DNA of 64,000 nt from Achromobacter pestifer (GTDB lineage: Bacteria; Pseudomonadota; Gammaproteobacteria; Burkholderiales; Burkholderiaceae_B): positions 3,162,001 to 3,226,000 of the forward strand of contig NZ_CP053985.1 in assembly GCF_013267355.1 (NCBI RefSeq), written 5' to 3'. Shown in pieces: positions 19,522 to 28,011 of the stretch; position 1 is the first letter of the stretch; the number at the start of each line of letters is the position of its first letter. Under the pieces are notes generated by a model. It did not search any database and had not been told where the DNA came from. It saw only the letters and a list, made by a program, of their open reading frames with translations. The translations under genes were made by a program, and so were the position numbers.

Positions 19522-20209
19522 TGTCGGATGTCTCCTGTTGCTGGCGCCTGAGCACGTCGAGCGCGGTGCGCTCGGCGTTGACGATATGGCTCTGTGCGGC
19601 GCTTTGCGCGCCTTGTGGGTCGCGAGCGCGGATACGCTCGTAGATCAGATCGATTTCGGCCATGCTTTCCGGCAGGCGTTCGGGGCGCGCGAACGAGGTG
19701 GCGCGCAGCAGATTGATGCGGGACAGCAGGCCGGGCAGCATGTCCTTGACCAGATCGTTGTCGCAGCCGCCCAGCAGCACGTCGTAGAAATCGCGCTTGG
19801 CCGCCAGCAGTGCCGACTTGTTGTTGCCCTTGGCCTGGCGGTGCAGGGCATCCACGGCCTTGCGCAGGCGCTCGACATCGGCGTCGCTTGCGAGGCGCGC
19901 GAATTCATGCGCGGCATAACCTTCCAGCAGGGCGCGCAGGGCGTAGAGATCGCGGGCGGCCTTTTCGGTGATGCGCATCACGGTAGGGCCGCGGTGCGGC
20001 TCGATCGTGATCAGGCGTTCGGCCTCCAGCGTGCGCAGCGCTTCGCGCAGGGTGCTGCGGCTGATGCCGAGCTGCTCGCACAGTTCCTGTTCGCGCAGGC
20101 GTTCCCCGCCCTTGATCCGTCCGTCCATGATGGACGCGCGCAGGAATTCCTCCACGCGGGTGCGCAGGGTGCCGGGTTTTTCGAATACTGCGCCGGTCGG
20201 GCTGGCCAT
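19466..20209 (-). CDS. GntR-family regulator, FadR/FCD subgroup
   Basis: A 247-residue regulator. The winged helix (about 12-80) has LREQELCEQLGISRSTLREALRTLEAERLI, and the FCD ligand domain has YALRALLEGYAAHEF and a C-terminal SHIVNAERTAL helix. The last 19 codons overlap the hydrolase gene in another frame, which is a long overlap for this window and explains the charged tail. It sits inside the leftward operon between the importer and the hydrolases. The palindrome GATTGTCAGACAATC at 24938-24952, between this operon and the divergent genes, is the best candidate operator. Confidence 0.9.
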   Translation of the reverse strand: MASPTGAVFEKPGTLRTRVEEFLRASIMDGRIKGGERLREQELCEQLGISRSTLREALRTLEAERLITIEPHRGPTVMRITEKAARDLYALRALLEGYAAHEFARLASDADVERLRKAVDALHRQAKGNNKSALLAAKRDFYDVLLGGCDNDLVKDMLPGLLSRINLLRATSFARPERLPESMAEIDLIYERIRARDPQGAQSAAQSHIVNAERTALDVLRRQQQETSDSERDRSEAKGRGGPGAAG

Positions 20210-20229
20210 GGCTGTCTCTCGCTTATGCT

Positions 20230-20284
20230 GGCGGCGAATCCGCCCGCGGGCGCAGGCTCATGGCCGCGCCGCGGCGAATCGCCG
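20230..20284. repeat. Two related short palindromes between livF-like and GntR genes
   Basis: GGCGG-CGAAT-CCGCC (20230-20244) and CGGCGA-A-TCGCCG (20272-20284) share GGCGAATC. Both lie in a 117-base gap inside the operon. They may be RNA hairpins that trim expression between transporter and regulator, or chance in GC-rich DNA. Confidence 0.3.
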
Positions 20285-20326
20285 TGTCTACGTAAAGACG
20301 CAATATATCCCGTCGGCGGGCCATGG

Positions 20327-21040
20327 CTACAGTCCGAGGTAGGCCGCCCGCACGCGGCTGTCCTGCAGCAGCGCGCCGCTGGGGCCGGACAGCACCAGCG
20401 AGCCGGATTGCAGTACGTAGGCATACTCCGCCACCGACAGCGCCAGACGTGTGTTCTGCTCCACCAGCAGGATGGTCAAGCCGCTGCGGTGGATGTCGAT
20501 CATGGCCTGGTGCATTTCCTCGACGATCTTGGGCGCCAGGCCGTGGCTGGGTTCGTCCAGCAGCAGCAGGCGGGGTTCCAGCATCAGCGCGCGGCCGAAG
20601 GCCACCATCTGCTGTTCGCCGCCGGAAAGCGTGCCGGCCTGTTGGCGACGCCGCTCCTGCAAGCGGGGAAACAGCGCGTAGATGCGGTCGCAGCCGCGCT
20701 TGACCGCTGCCATGTCCCGGCGCCGGGTGTAGGCGCCCAGGTAGAGGTTTTCCTCGACCGTCATTTCCGGAAAGACGTGGCGGCCTTCCGGCACGTGGGC
20801 AATGCCCAGTTCGGGGATGCGGTGCGGCGGCAGGCGCAGTATCTCCTCGCCGTCGAACCGGATGCTGCCGCCCACTTTGTCCAGCAAGCCGGAGATGCAG
20901 CGCAGCAGCGTGCTCTTGCCCGCCGTATTGGCGCCGACCACGGCGATGAAACCGCCCTCGGGAACGTCCAGCGATACGTCGTGCAGCACCGGGCTGCGGT
21001 TGTAGGCGGCGGTTAGTCCCTGGATATGCAGGAGGCTCAT
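20327..21040 (-). CDS. Liv-type ABC importer ATPase (LivF-like)
   Basis: A 237-residue ATPase. Walker A is GANTAGKST, the ABC signature LSGGEQQMVAF and Walker B LLLLDEPSHGL. The start at 21040 overlaps the stop of the LivG-like gene (ATGA). Length and the RVRAAYLGL end fit LivF of the HAAT (branched-chain amino acid and organic acid) family. With the four genes upstream it forms a complete importer. The substrate is unknown; systems beside hydrolases in betaproteobacteria often carry aromatic, cyclic or carboxylic compounds rather than leucine. Confidence 0.93.
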   Translation of the reverse strand: MSLLHIQGLTAAYNRSPVLHDVSLDVPEGGFIAVVGANTAGKSTLLRCISGLLDKVGGSIRFDGEEILRLPPHRIPELGIAHVPEGRHVFPEMTVEENLYLGAYTRRRDMAAVKRGCDRIYALFPRLQERRRQQAGTLSGGEQQMVAFGRALMLEPRLLLLDEPSHGLAPKIVEEMHQAMIDIHRSGLTILLVEQNTRLALSVAEYAYVLQSGSLVLSGPSGALLQDSRVRAAYLGL

Positions 21041-21777
21041 GCCAGTTCCTCCACCTGTTCCAGCGACTTGCCGAGGTAGACCTCGATCACGGTGGGATCG
21101 GCCGCGATCTCCGCCGGACTGCCTTCTGCGATCTTCTGGCCGAACGACAGCACCAGGATCCGGTTGCACAGGCGCATGATGGCGCGCATGTGGTGTTCCA
21201 CCACGATGAAGGTGATGCCGGCGTCGTCGCGCAGGGCGCGGATCAGGTCCAGCAGCGCGTCCATTTCGGATTCGTTCAGCGCCGCCATCACCTCGTCCAG
21301 CAGCAAGACCTTGGGATCGGTGCACAGCGCGCGCGCCAGCTCCACCCGCGCTTGCTCGGGAAACGAGAGTTCGCCGGCAGGCTTGCGCGCGATGGCTGCC
21401 AGGCCGACGCGGTCGAGGTTGTCCAGCGCCAGCTGGCGCGCACGGTTCACATCGTGGCGCAGCAGTCCGCCGACCAACACGTTGTCCAGCACCGTCATTT
21501 CGGGAAACAACGCCACGTTCTGGAAGGTTTTGGTCATGCCCAGCGCCGCGATCTGGTGGGGCCGCAAGCCGCTGATGTCGCGGCCTTCCAGTTCGATGCG
21601 TCCGCCGTTGCCGCGGTACAGCCCGACGAGCAGGTTGAACAGGGTGGTCTTGCCAGCGCCATTGGGGCCGATCAGGCCCAGGATATCGCCGCGCGCCACG
21701 TTGAACGACACGTCGTCCACGGCCTTCAGGCCGCCGAAGCGGCGCTGGATGTGGGAAACGTTCAGGATGTCAGGCAT
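21037..21777 (-). CDS. Liv-type ABC importer ATPase (LivG-like)
   Basis: A 246-residue ATPase paired with the LivF-like subunit. Walker A is GPNGAGKTTLFNLL. The signature is LSFPEQARVELARAL instead of the usual LSYG(x)QR, and Walker B reads LLLDEVMAALN, with Val where Pro is usual and Ala where Gly is usual. Those changes are conservative and the switch His (VVEHHMRAI) is present, so it should hydrolyse ATP. It overlaps the LivM-like gene by eight bases. Confidence 0.92.
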   Translation of the reverse strand: MPDILNVSHIQRRFGGLKAVDDVSFNVARGDILGLIGPNGAGKTTLFNLLVGLYRGNGGRIELEGRDISGLRPHQIAALGMTKTFQNVALFPEMTVLDNVLVGGLLRHDVNRARQLALDNLDRVGLAAIARKPAGELSFPEQARVELARALCTDPKVLLLDEVMAALNESEMDALLDLIRALRDDAGITFIVVEHHMRAIMRLCNRILVLSFGQKIAEGSPAEIAADPTVIEVYLGKSLEQVEELA

Positions 21778-22744
21778 GCTGGCCTCGCATCAGGTTGCGC
21801 AGCCGGGTCCACAGCGCCGAAAGGCCGCGCGGCTCGATCAGGATGATGGCGATGAGGATCAGCCCGAACGCCAGCTGCGACACGCCCGCTGTATGGCCGG
21901 ACAGCCAGTCGTTGAACACTTCTTCCAGCGGGATGATGACCAGCGCGCCGATCAGCGGGCCGGCCACGGTGCCCACGCCGCCAATGATGCAGATCAACGC
22001 CACGCGCACCGAGATGCCGACCAGCGAAAAGACCGTGTCCGGGTCGAAGAAGTAGATGAATTGCGCGTACAGCGTGCCGCAGGCGCCCATCAATGCGGCC
22101 GAGATGACGGCGGCGAGGATGCGGGTGCGGGCGGTGTTCACGCCTATCACTTCGGCGGCCTGCGGATTGGCCTTGACCGCGCGCAACCGGTAGCCCAGCC
22201 GCGAACGACTGATCAGCGCGAACACGGCCGAGGTGATCACGGCGGCACCCAGCATCAGGTAGTAGTAGGGGATGCTGGACTTGAACTGCATCTGTGCCAG
22301 GCCTTCCGAGAATGGGATCGACACGCCCACCGGTCCGCCCGTCACGGAAGCCCAGGTGTTGGCGATGGCGCGCAGCACTTCGCCGAAGGCCAGTGTGGCC
22401 AGCGCGAAGTAGTGCCCGCGCAGGCGCATGGTGGGCAGGCTGAGCAGGGCGCCCGCGGCTGCGGCCACGGCCATGGCGGCGACGATGCCCAGCCAGGGCG
22501 AAATACCGTAGCGCATGAGCAGCAGGGTCGAGGTATAGGCGCCCAACCCGAAGAAAGCCGCGTGTCCCAGCGAGATCTGGTTGGCCAGCCCGCCCACGAT
22601 GTTCCAGGACTGGCCCATGGCGGCGAACAGCAGCACCAGCGTCATGACGCGGATGCCGTAGCCTTGGTCTTGCATCAGCCACGGCGCGATCAGGGCGGCC
22701 GCCAGCGGCAGCGCCCACAGCAGGAGTTGTCGGTTCTGAGCCAT
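21770..22744 (-). CDS. Liv-type ABC importer permease (LivM-like)
   Basis: A 324-residue inner-membrane permease with about eight to ten hydrophobic segments. The start at 22744 overlaps the stop of the LivH-like gene. GQSWNIVGGLANQISLGHAAFFGLGAYT near residue 45 and RSRLGYRLRAVKANPQAAEVIGVN near residue 180 (the cytoplasmic EAA-like loop) are characteristic of LivM. With LivH it forms the translocation channel. Confidence 0.93.
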   Translation of the reverse strand: MAQNRQLLLWALPLAAALIAPWLMQDQGYGIRVMTLVLLFAAMGQSWNIVGGLANQISLGHAAFFGLGAYTSTLLLMRYGISPWLGIVAAMAVAAAAGALLSLPTMRLRGHYFALATLAFGEVLRAIANTWASVTGGPVGVSIPFSEGLAQMQFKSSIPYYYLMLGAAVITSAVFALISRSRLGYRLRAVKANPQAAEVIGVNTARTRILAAVISAALMGACGTLYAQFIYFFDPDTVFSLVGISVRVALICIIGGVGTVAGPLIGALVIIPLEEVFNDWLSGHTAGVSQLAFGLILIAIILIEPRGLSALWTRLRNLMRGQHA

Positions 22745-23604
22745 CAGCCCGCCCTTTTCAAAAGACCTTCCGGGCGCACGGCCAGCACCAGGATGAAGAT
22801 GGCGAACAGCGCCAGGTTCTGCAGCTGCATGGGCAACACCAGCGAAGACAGCGACTGGATCACGCCGACCGCCACGCCGCCCACCACCGCGCCTATCACG
22901 CTGCCCAGCCCGCCCAGTACCACCGCCGTGAACATCAGCACGCTGAACTGCGCGCCCACCGTGGTCGAGGCCGTCAGGTAGGGCAGGATGATGCCGCCGC
23001 CCAGCGCGGTCATGCCCACGCCCAGCCCGAACGCCAACTGGTGCACGCGGTGGGTCGAGATGCCGGACAGCCTGGCGGCCATGGGATCCTGGGCGGTGGC
23101 GCGCACCGCCATGCCCCACCAGGTTTTCTTCAGCACCCACCACAGGATCAGCCCCGCCACCGAGGCCACTGCGAAAGCCAGCAGGTAGGGCGCGCTGAGC
23201 AGCAGCGGACCCACCGCCAGCGCCGTCATCTGGTAGGGCGTCTGTACCGAGCGGAACTCGGAACCGAACAGGATCAGCGCCAGGTTCTCCATGACGATGA
23301 GCAGACCCACCGTCAGGAAGATCTGCGCCACGGCTGGCGCTTTCAGCACCCGATCGATCAGGTACTTCTGCGTCAGCACGCCCAGCACGAACGCCACCGC
23401 GAACGACAGCAGCGATCCCAGCAGGGGATCCAGCCCGAGCAGCTTCCAGGCGAAGTACGCCACGAACATGCCCACCATCAGGAACTCGGCCTGGGCGAAG
23501 TTGACGATGGAGACCACTCCGAAGACGAGCGTGAGCCCGATGGAGATGACCGCGTAGACCCCGCCCAGCAGAATGCCGTCCACCAGCGCCTGGAGGAATT
23601 GCAT
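22744..23604 (-). CDS. Liv-type ABC importer permease (LivH-like)
   Basis: A 286-residue permease. It opens QALVDGILLGGVYAVISIGLT and carries GVVSIVNFAQAEFLMVG, the standard LivH start, and TAQDPMAARLSGIST in the ATPase-contact loop. About eight membrane segments. It lies 22 bases after the binding-protein gene and overlaps the LivM-like gene by one base. Its partner ATPases and binding protein are in the same operon. Confidence 0.93.
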   Translation of the reverse strand: MQFLQALVDGILLGGVYAVISIGLTLVFGVVSIVNFAQAEFLMVGMFVAYFAWKLLGLDPLLGSLLSFAVAFVLGVLTQKYLIDRVLKAPAVAQIFLTVGLLIVMENLALILFGSEFRSVQTPYQMTALAVGPLLLSAPYLLAFAVASVAGLILWWVLKKTWWGMAVRATAQDPMAARLSGISTHRVHQLAFGLGVGMTALGGGIILPYLTASTTVGAQFSVLMFTAVVLGGLGSVIGAVVGGVAVGVIQSLSSLVLPMQLQNLALFAIFILVLAVRPEGLLKRAG

Positions 23605-23626
23605 GACTGTTCTCCGCGCGCGAGGC

Positions 23627-24844
23627 TCAGGCAGCCGCGATGACGCGGCCCTTGGCCAGCGCCTGCGGCCAGACCGAGACCAGTTCGCCCTTTTGCCACT
23701 GGACCATGATGGGCTGCGCCAAGGTGTTCAGGCCGTTGGCGTCGAAATGCACGCCGCCGCCGGACATCACGCCGGCCCAGCCCTGGTCGTACTTTTTCGC
23801 GCGCAGGGCCTGGCTGACGGCTTCCGGCTTGTCGGATGCGGCGACTTCCAGCGCTTGCGCCAGCACGCCCGCGCAGACGGCATGCTCCAGCGCCTCGTGC
23901 GGCATGAAGGTGCCGAAGCGTTTGCGGTAGCGTTCGGTGTATTCCGGCGCCTGGTCGTAGTTGGCCGGAGCGATCGAAAGGACCGCTTCGGAATACTGGC
24001 CCAGCGCCTTGGCGAAGTCGGGGATGACGTAGCCCGCCGCGCCGCCCACGATGGGCACCGTCAGGCGTTGCTGCCGCATGACGCGGATGATCAGCAGGCT
24101 GTCGTTCAGGTAGGAGATCGGGAAGACGATCTGGGCATCGGACCCGCGCAGCTTGTTGATCAGCGGCGTGACGTCGGTGATGCCCAGCGGGTAGGCCTCG
24201 TCCAGCACGATCTGCGTGCCGGCGGCCTTGGCCGCATTGCGTACGCCGACCGCCTGTGACGTGCCGTAGGCCGTGTCCTCGTAGAGCAACGCAATCTTCT
24301 TGATGTCCGAGGCGCCTGCCACGACCGATGCCGCGTAGTCGTATTGCGCGCGACCCAGCACCGAGCCCTTGGAGACCACCTGGAAGATGTGCTTGAAGCC
24401 GCGCTCGGTGAGCACGTCGGAGAACGACATGGTGAGCAGGGGAATGCCGCGGCGCTCGGTCACTTCCGACACGGCCAGCGTCAGCGACGAGGCGTAGGCG
24501 CCGATGATGGCGACGCAGCGGTTCTGCGTGATCAGGCGTTGCGCCACGGTGGCCGCGGTGGTGGGCTGCGAGGTGGCGTCCGCGACGATGAGCTTGAGCT
24601 TGGCGCCGCCCATGGCCTTGATGCCGCCCGCCGCGTTGATTTCGTCGGCGGCCAGTTCCAGCCCTTGCCGCGAGTTGATGCCGAACTGCGCGTTGGCGCC
24701 TGACAGCGGCAGGATCACGCCCACGTTGATTTCCGACGACGCGGCCAGCGCGCGGCCGGGCAAGCTGGCGGCCAATGCGGCGGCGCCCAATCCAGCGACG
24801 AATTCCCTGCGCCCGCGGCGCATGGCCTGTTGGGGTTTTGTCAT
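23627..24844 (-). CDS. Liv-type periplasmic substrate-binding protein with Tat-like signal
   Basis: A 405-residue binding protein, first gene of the leftward operon. The start at 24844 follows AGGAGACAG. The N-terminus has RRGRREFVAGLGAAALAASLPGRALA, a twin-arginine pattern, so Tat export is likely. The mature part (NVGVILPLSGANAQFG, ADEINAAGG, then a Venus-flytrap layout with GAYASSLTLAVSEV) is the Peripla_BP_6 family. These proteins bind amino acids, amides or aromatic acids. A strong promoter and a palindromic operator lie just upstream, and the divergent genes encode a decarboxylase-like protein and a dehydrogenase. Confidence 0.92.
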   Translation of the reverse strand: MTKPQQAMRRGRREFVAGLGAAALAASLPGRALAASSEINVGVILPLSGANAQFGINSRQGLELAADEINAAGGIKAMGGAKLKLIVADATSQPTTAATVAQRLITQNRCVAIIGAYASSLTLAVSEVTERRGIPLLTMSFSDVLTERGFKHIFQVVSKGSVLGRAQYDYAASVVAGASDIKKIALLYEDTAYGTSQAVGVRNAAKAAGTQIVLDEAYPLGITDVTPLINKLRGSDAQIVFPISYLNDSLLIIRVMRQQRLTVPIVGGAAGYVIPDFAKALGQYSEAVLSIAPANYDQAPEYTERYRKRFGTFMPHEALEHAVCAGVLAQALEVAASDKPEAVSQALRAKKYDQGWAGVMSGGGVHFDANGLNTLAQPIMVQWQKGELVSVWPQALAKGRVIAAA

Positions 24845-24905
24845 GTCTGTCTCCTGGCTTTTTTCGGATGTGGCGCAAGGCTGCCGGCCCGGCGCTCTGC
24901 GGCAC

Positions 24906-24934
24906 ATTATTGTGCTCAAATTTTAAGCAGTCAA
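24906..24934 (-). promoter_or_regulatory. Sigma-70 promoter of the leftward Liv operon
   Basis: On the minus strand TTGACT (24929-24934) and AATAAT (24906-24911) are spaced by exactly 17 bases, a near-consensus promoter. The expected start is about 60 bases before the ATG at 24844. The GntR-type palindrome at 24938-24952 abuts the -35. Confidence 0.72.
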
Positions 24935-24937
24935 GAA

Positions 24938-24993
24938 GATTGTCAGACAATCAGACTATTGACGATTTCGGGAAAACTGCCTGACAATCAGAC
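24938..24993. promoter_or_regulatory. Palindromic operator and repeat between divergent operons
   Basis: GATTGTC-A-GACAATC (24938-24952) is a perfect 7+1+7 palindrome. GACAATCAGAC occurs at 24946-24956 and again at 24983-24993, a direct repeat 37 bp apart. The second copy overlaps a possible -10 for the rightward genes (TTGACG at 24959-24964 as -35). The layout suits a FadR-type regulator controlling both operons, most likely the GntR encoded at 19466. Confidence 0.68.
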
Positions 24994-25051
24994 AAGACAA
25001 GTGGGCAAAAACCCCATGCAACGCCCTTCACCCCATCACAAAGAGGAACTC

Positions 25052-25465
25052 ATGGCAGACATCAAATCCGAAACCCAGGCCCTGTTCGACCAAGGCTTGA
25101 ACCTGCGCCGCGAAGTGCTGGGCACCGAGTACGTGGACGGCTCCCTGGCCCGCGCCAACGAATTCATGATGGCCTTCCAGCACATCACCACCGAGTGGTG
25201 CTGGGGCTATACCTGGGGCCGCCCCGGCCTGGAAAAGAAGACCCGCAGCATGCTCAACCTGGCCATGCTGACCGCGCTGAACCGTCCGGCCGAGATCAAG
25301 CTGCACGTCAAGGGCGCGCTGAACAACGGCGTGACGGTCGAGGAGATCAAGGAAATCCTGCTGCAGGCCACGGTCTACTGCGGTATCCCGGCAGGGCTGG
25401 ACGCGTTCAAGGTCGCCAATCAGGTGCTGGAAGAAGAGGGCGCCTTCAAGGAGTCCAAGGCATGA
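25052..25465 (+). CDS. Carboxymuconolactone decarboxylase (CMD) family protein
   Basis: A 137-residue CMD-fold protein. The start at 25052 follows AGAGGAAC. The family pattern is clear: RSMLNLAMLTALNRPAEIKLHVKGALNNGVTVEEIKEILLQ, then YCGIPAGLDAF. The conserved Glu-His pair (E-x-K-L-H) is that of gamma-carboxymuconolactone decarboxylase (PcaC) rather than of the CxxC AhpD peroxidases. It may decarboxylate or isomerise a lactone or keto acid. Its gene overlaps the next one by four bases and diverges from the importer operon, so it should work on the imported compound. Confidence 0.85.
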   Translation: MADIKSETQALFDQGLNLRREVLGTEYVDGSLARANEFMMAFQHITTEWCWGYTWGRPGLEKKTRSMLNLAMLTALNRPAEIKLHVKGALNNGVTVEEIKEILLQATVYCGIPAGLDAFKVANQVLEEEGAFKESKA

Positions 25466-26379
25466 GCGCCCCACAAGAGCGGGTGGGTCTGATCGGCATC
25501 GGCAGCATGGGCTGGCCCATGGCCGCCCGCCTGGCGCAGGCCGGCTTTGCGGTCACGGTGTTCGACGCCGTGCCGGGGCAGGCCGCGAAGTTCGCCCAGG
25601 AAGTGGGCGGCCAGGCCGCCGCCACCTGCGCCGAGCTGGCGGCGCAGTCCGACATCATCTTCACCATGCTGCCCACCAGCGCGATCGTCGAGCAGGTGCT
25701 GAACGGCGAACAGGGCGTGCTGGCGGGTTTGCGCCCGGGCGGCGTGGTCGTGGACATGAGTTCCGGCGTGCCGGCGCATACCCAGCGCCTGGCGCAGGCC
25801 GTGGCCACCGCCGGCGGCGTCATGGTCGACGCGCCGGTTTCCGGCGGCGTGCCGCGCGCGCGCACGGGCGAGCTGGCCATCATGTACGGCGGACCCGCGG
25901 CGACGCTGGAGCGGGTGCGTCCGGCTCTGTCCTGCATGGGCACGACGATCACGCCCGTGGGCGAGGTGGGCAGCGCCCACGCCATGAAGGCCCTGAACAA
26001 CCTGGTGTCGGCCGGCGGCTTCCTGATCGGCGTCGAGGCCATGCTGATCGGACAGCAGTTCGGCCTGGATCCGAACGTGATCGTCGACGTGCTCAACGCA
26101 TCGACCGGCATGAACAATTCCACCCAGAAGAAGTTCAAGCAGTTCGTGCTGTCGCGCCAGTTCAACTCCGGCTTCGGCCTGGACCTGATGGTCAAGGACC
26201 TGGGCATTGCGCTGGGCATCGCGACAGACACCGGCACGCCCACGCCGTTCGCCGCGCTGTGCCGCGAACTGTGGGCCTCGGCCGGCAAGACGCTGGGCAA
26301 GGGCCAGGACCACACCGCCGTCGCCCGCCTGTCCGAGCAATTGGCCGGGGTGGAGCTGGGCGCCAGGCAGCAAGACTGA
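25462..26379 (+). CDS. 3-Hydroxyisobutyrate dehydrogenase family oxidoreductase
   Basis: A 305-residue beta-hydroxyacid dehydrogenase. NAD(P) binding is in GLIGIGSMGWPMAARL, the substrate loop is DAPVSGGVPRARTGELAIM, and the catalytic Lys is in HAMKALNNLVSAGG (about residue 176). The C-terminal SGFGLDLMVKDLGIAL helix is usual. The family includes tartronate semialdehyde reductase and 3-hydroxyisobutyrate dehydrogenase. Its start overlaps the CMD gene stop (ATGA). It is related to, but distinct from, LtnD at 29028, and it belongs by position to the divergent Liv cluster rather than to the otn operon, from which 178 bases separate it. Confidence 0.9.
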   Translation: MSAPQERVGLIGIGSMGWPMAARLAQAGFAVTVFDAVPGQAAKFAQEVGGQAAATCAELAAQSDIIFTMLPTSAIVEQVLNGEQGVLAGLRPGGVVVDMSSGVPAHTQRLAQAVATAGGVMVDAPVSGGVPRARTGELAIMYGGPAATLERVRPALSCMGTTITPVGEVGSAHAMKALNNLVSAGGFLIGVEAMLIGQQFGLDPNVIVDVLNASTGMNNSTQKKFKQFVLSRQFNSGFGLDLMVKDLGIALGIATDTGTPTPFAALCRELWASAGKTLGKGQDHTAVARLSEQLAGVELGARQQD

Positions 26380-26459
26380 AACTGCTGCGGCCGGACTGGC
26401 GTCCGGCTGCCTCGCGATGCTCAGTGTTTTCCCTGGCACTGCTCTTCGCGCCAAATTTG

Positions 26460-26561
26460 TATGATGACATTATGACTTCAATCCCAGAAGGCAACGTCGT
26501 CATGCCCTTGGCATCCTCATTCCGCATGCTCGCCCCTTGTTCGGCCGGCGGGCGTCCATGA
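26460..26561 (+). promoter_or_regulatory. Candidate promoter and 29-codon leader ORF before otnC
   Basis: TATGAT (26460-26465) is a good -10, but no clear -35 was found at 17 bases. The predicted start falls on or next to an ATG at 26472. That ATG opens a 29-codon frame (MTSIPEGNVVMPLASS...) whose TGA (26559-26561) overlaps the otnC ATG. TGT-ATGATG-ACA (26459-26470) is a short inverted repeat over the -10 and could be an operator. A real leader peptide is unproven. Confidence 0.35.
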
Positions 26562-27196
26562 CCGAAGAATCCCGCATCCGCGAAGAGATCTGCGCCGTCG
26601 GCGCCAGCCTCTACAACCGTGGCTATACCGTGGGCGCCGCCGGCAACATCAGCGCGCGCCTGGACGACGGCTGGCTGATCACGCCGACCGACGCTTGCCT
26701 CGGCAGGTTGGATCCCGCCGAACTGTCCAAGGTCGATGCGGCGGGCAGGCATGTGTCGGGCAGCAAGCCGTCCAAGACACTGGAGTTGCATCGCGGCATC
26801 TACCAGGCCAGTCCCGGTGCTCGCGGCATCGTGCACACGCATTCCACGCATCTGGTGGCGCTGACGCTGGCGGGCGTGTGGCGGTCCGATGAAGTGCTGC
26901 CGCCCATCACGCCTTATCAGGTCATGAAGGTCGGCAGGATTCCGCTGATCCCTTATCGCCGTCCCGGCGATCCGCAAGCCGCCGCGGAGGTTGCCGCCGT
27001 GGCCGGCGAGGTGCGCGGCGCGCTGTTCGAGCGCCTGGGGCCGGTGGTGTGGGAGCGCTCCGTGGCACATGCCTCCTACGCGCTGGAAGAACTGGAAGAA
27101 ACCGCCCGCCTGTGGCTGATGAGCGATCCTCGGCCGGCGCCCTTGAGCGCAGCGGCCATCGACGAACTGCGGGCCGTGTTCGGCGCGCGCTATTGA
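26558..27196 (+). CDS. otnC: 3-Oxo-tetronate 4-phosphate decarboxylase (class II aldolase family)
   Basis: A 212-residue class II aldolase/adducin-fold enzyme. The start is set at ATG 26558; TTG 26537 is possible but lacks a better ribosome site. [19 protein letters not shown] and the zinc ligands in [14 protein letters not shown] are typical, as is [12 protein letters not shown] (GxSxE-like glutamate region). In the otn pathway OtnC converts 3-oxo-tetronate 4-phosphate to dihydroxyacetone phosphate and CO2. The assignment rests on the operon, which holds all the partner enzymes, and on the family's usual length. Confidence 0.9.
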   Translation: MTEESRIREEICAVGASLYNRGYTVGAAGNISARLDDGWLITPTDACLGRLDPAELSKVDAAGRHVSGSKPSKTLELHRGIYQASPGARGIVHTHSTHLVALTLAGVWRSDEVLPPITPYQVMKVGRIPLIPYRRPGDPQAAAEVAAVAGEVRGALFERLGPVVWERSVAHASYALEELEETARLWLMSDPRPAPLSAAAIDELRAVFGARY

Positions 27197-27210
27197 ATCA
27201 AGGAATCGCG

Positions 27211-28011
27211 ATGCCGCGCCTGGCCGCCAATCTCAGCATGATGTACACCGAGCATCCCTTTCTGGACCGCTTTGCGGCCGCCGCGGGCGACGGGTTCGCG
27301 GGGGTGGAGTTCCTGTTTCCCTACGAGTATCCGGCCGCCGACATCCAGGCGCGGCTGCGAGCGCAGGGGCTGACCCAGGCGCTGTTCAACGCGCCGCCCG
27401 GCGATTGGGCCGCAGGCGAGCGCGGCACGGCCTCGCTGCCCGGCCGCGAAAGCGAGTTCCGGCGGGGGGTCGATCTGGCGCTGGAATACGCCGCCGCGCT
27501 GGGCAACCGCAAGCTGCATCTGATGGCCGGGCTGATCCAGCCGGGGCAGGACCGCGCCGCGCATCGCGCGGTCTATCTGGAGAATCTCGCGTGGGCCGCG
27601 CGCGCCGCAGCGTCGGCCGGCGTGACGGTGGTGATAGAACCGATCAACACGCGCGATATCCCGGGCTTCTTCCTCAACCGCCAGGACGACGCGCAGGCCA
27701 TCTGCGCCGAGGTCGGCGCGGACAATCTGAAGGTTCAGTTCGATATCTACCACTGCCAGATCGTGGAAGGCGATATCGCGGTCAAGCTCAAGCGCGACAT
27801 GGCCGGCATCGGCCACATCCAGATCGCGGGCGTGCCGGACCGCCACGAACCCGACCAGGGCGAGCTGAACTATCCCTATCTGTTCGAGCAGATCGATGCG
27901 CTGGGCTATGCAGGCTGGATCGGCTGCGAATACCGGCCGCGAGCCGGCACCTCCGCCGGGCTGGGCTGGGCCCGGCCTTACCTGACTCACACGGGGCAAA
28001 CCGCGACATGA
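27211..28011 (+). CDS. otnI: 2-Oxo-tetronate isomerase (Hyi/OtnI family)
   Basis: A 266-residue TIM-barrel isomerase of the hydroxypyruvate isomerase family. The start at 27211 follows AAGGAATCGCG. Diagnostic segments are [48 protein letters not shown] and [13 protein letters not shown]; Glu, His and Asp ligands for the metal lie in these. OtnI isomerises 2-oxo-tetronate to 3-oxo-tetronate ahead of OtnK. It lies 14 bases after otnC and overlaps denD by four. A clear paralogue is at 45452. Confidence 0.92.
   Translation: MPRLAANLSMMYTEHPFLDRFAAAAGDGFAGVEFLFPYEYPAADIQARLRAQGLTQALFNAPPGDWAAGERGTASLPGRESEFRRGVDLALEYAAALGNRKLHLMAGLIQPGQDRAAHRAVYLENLAWAARAAASAGVTVVIEPINTRDIPGFFLNRQDDAQAICAEVGADNLKVQFDIYHCQIVEGDIAVKLKRDMAGIGHIQIAGVPDRHEPDQGELNYPYLFEQIDALGYAGWIGCEYRPRAGTSAGLGWARPYLTHTGQTAT

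Noticed and set aside
26436..26451. A sigma-54-like element (TGGCAC-N5-TTCGC) before the otn operon
   Set aside because: The -12 element reads TTCGC instead of TTGCA, and no enhancer-binding protein gene is nearby. The -10 at 26460 is a better candidate.
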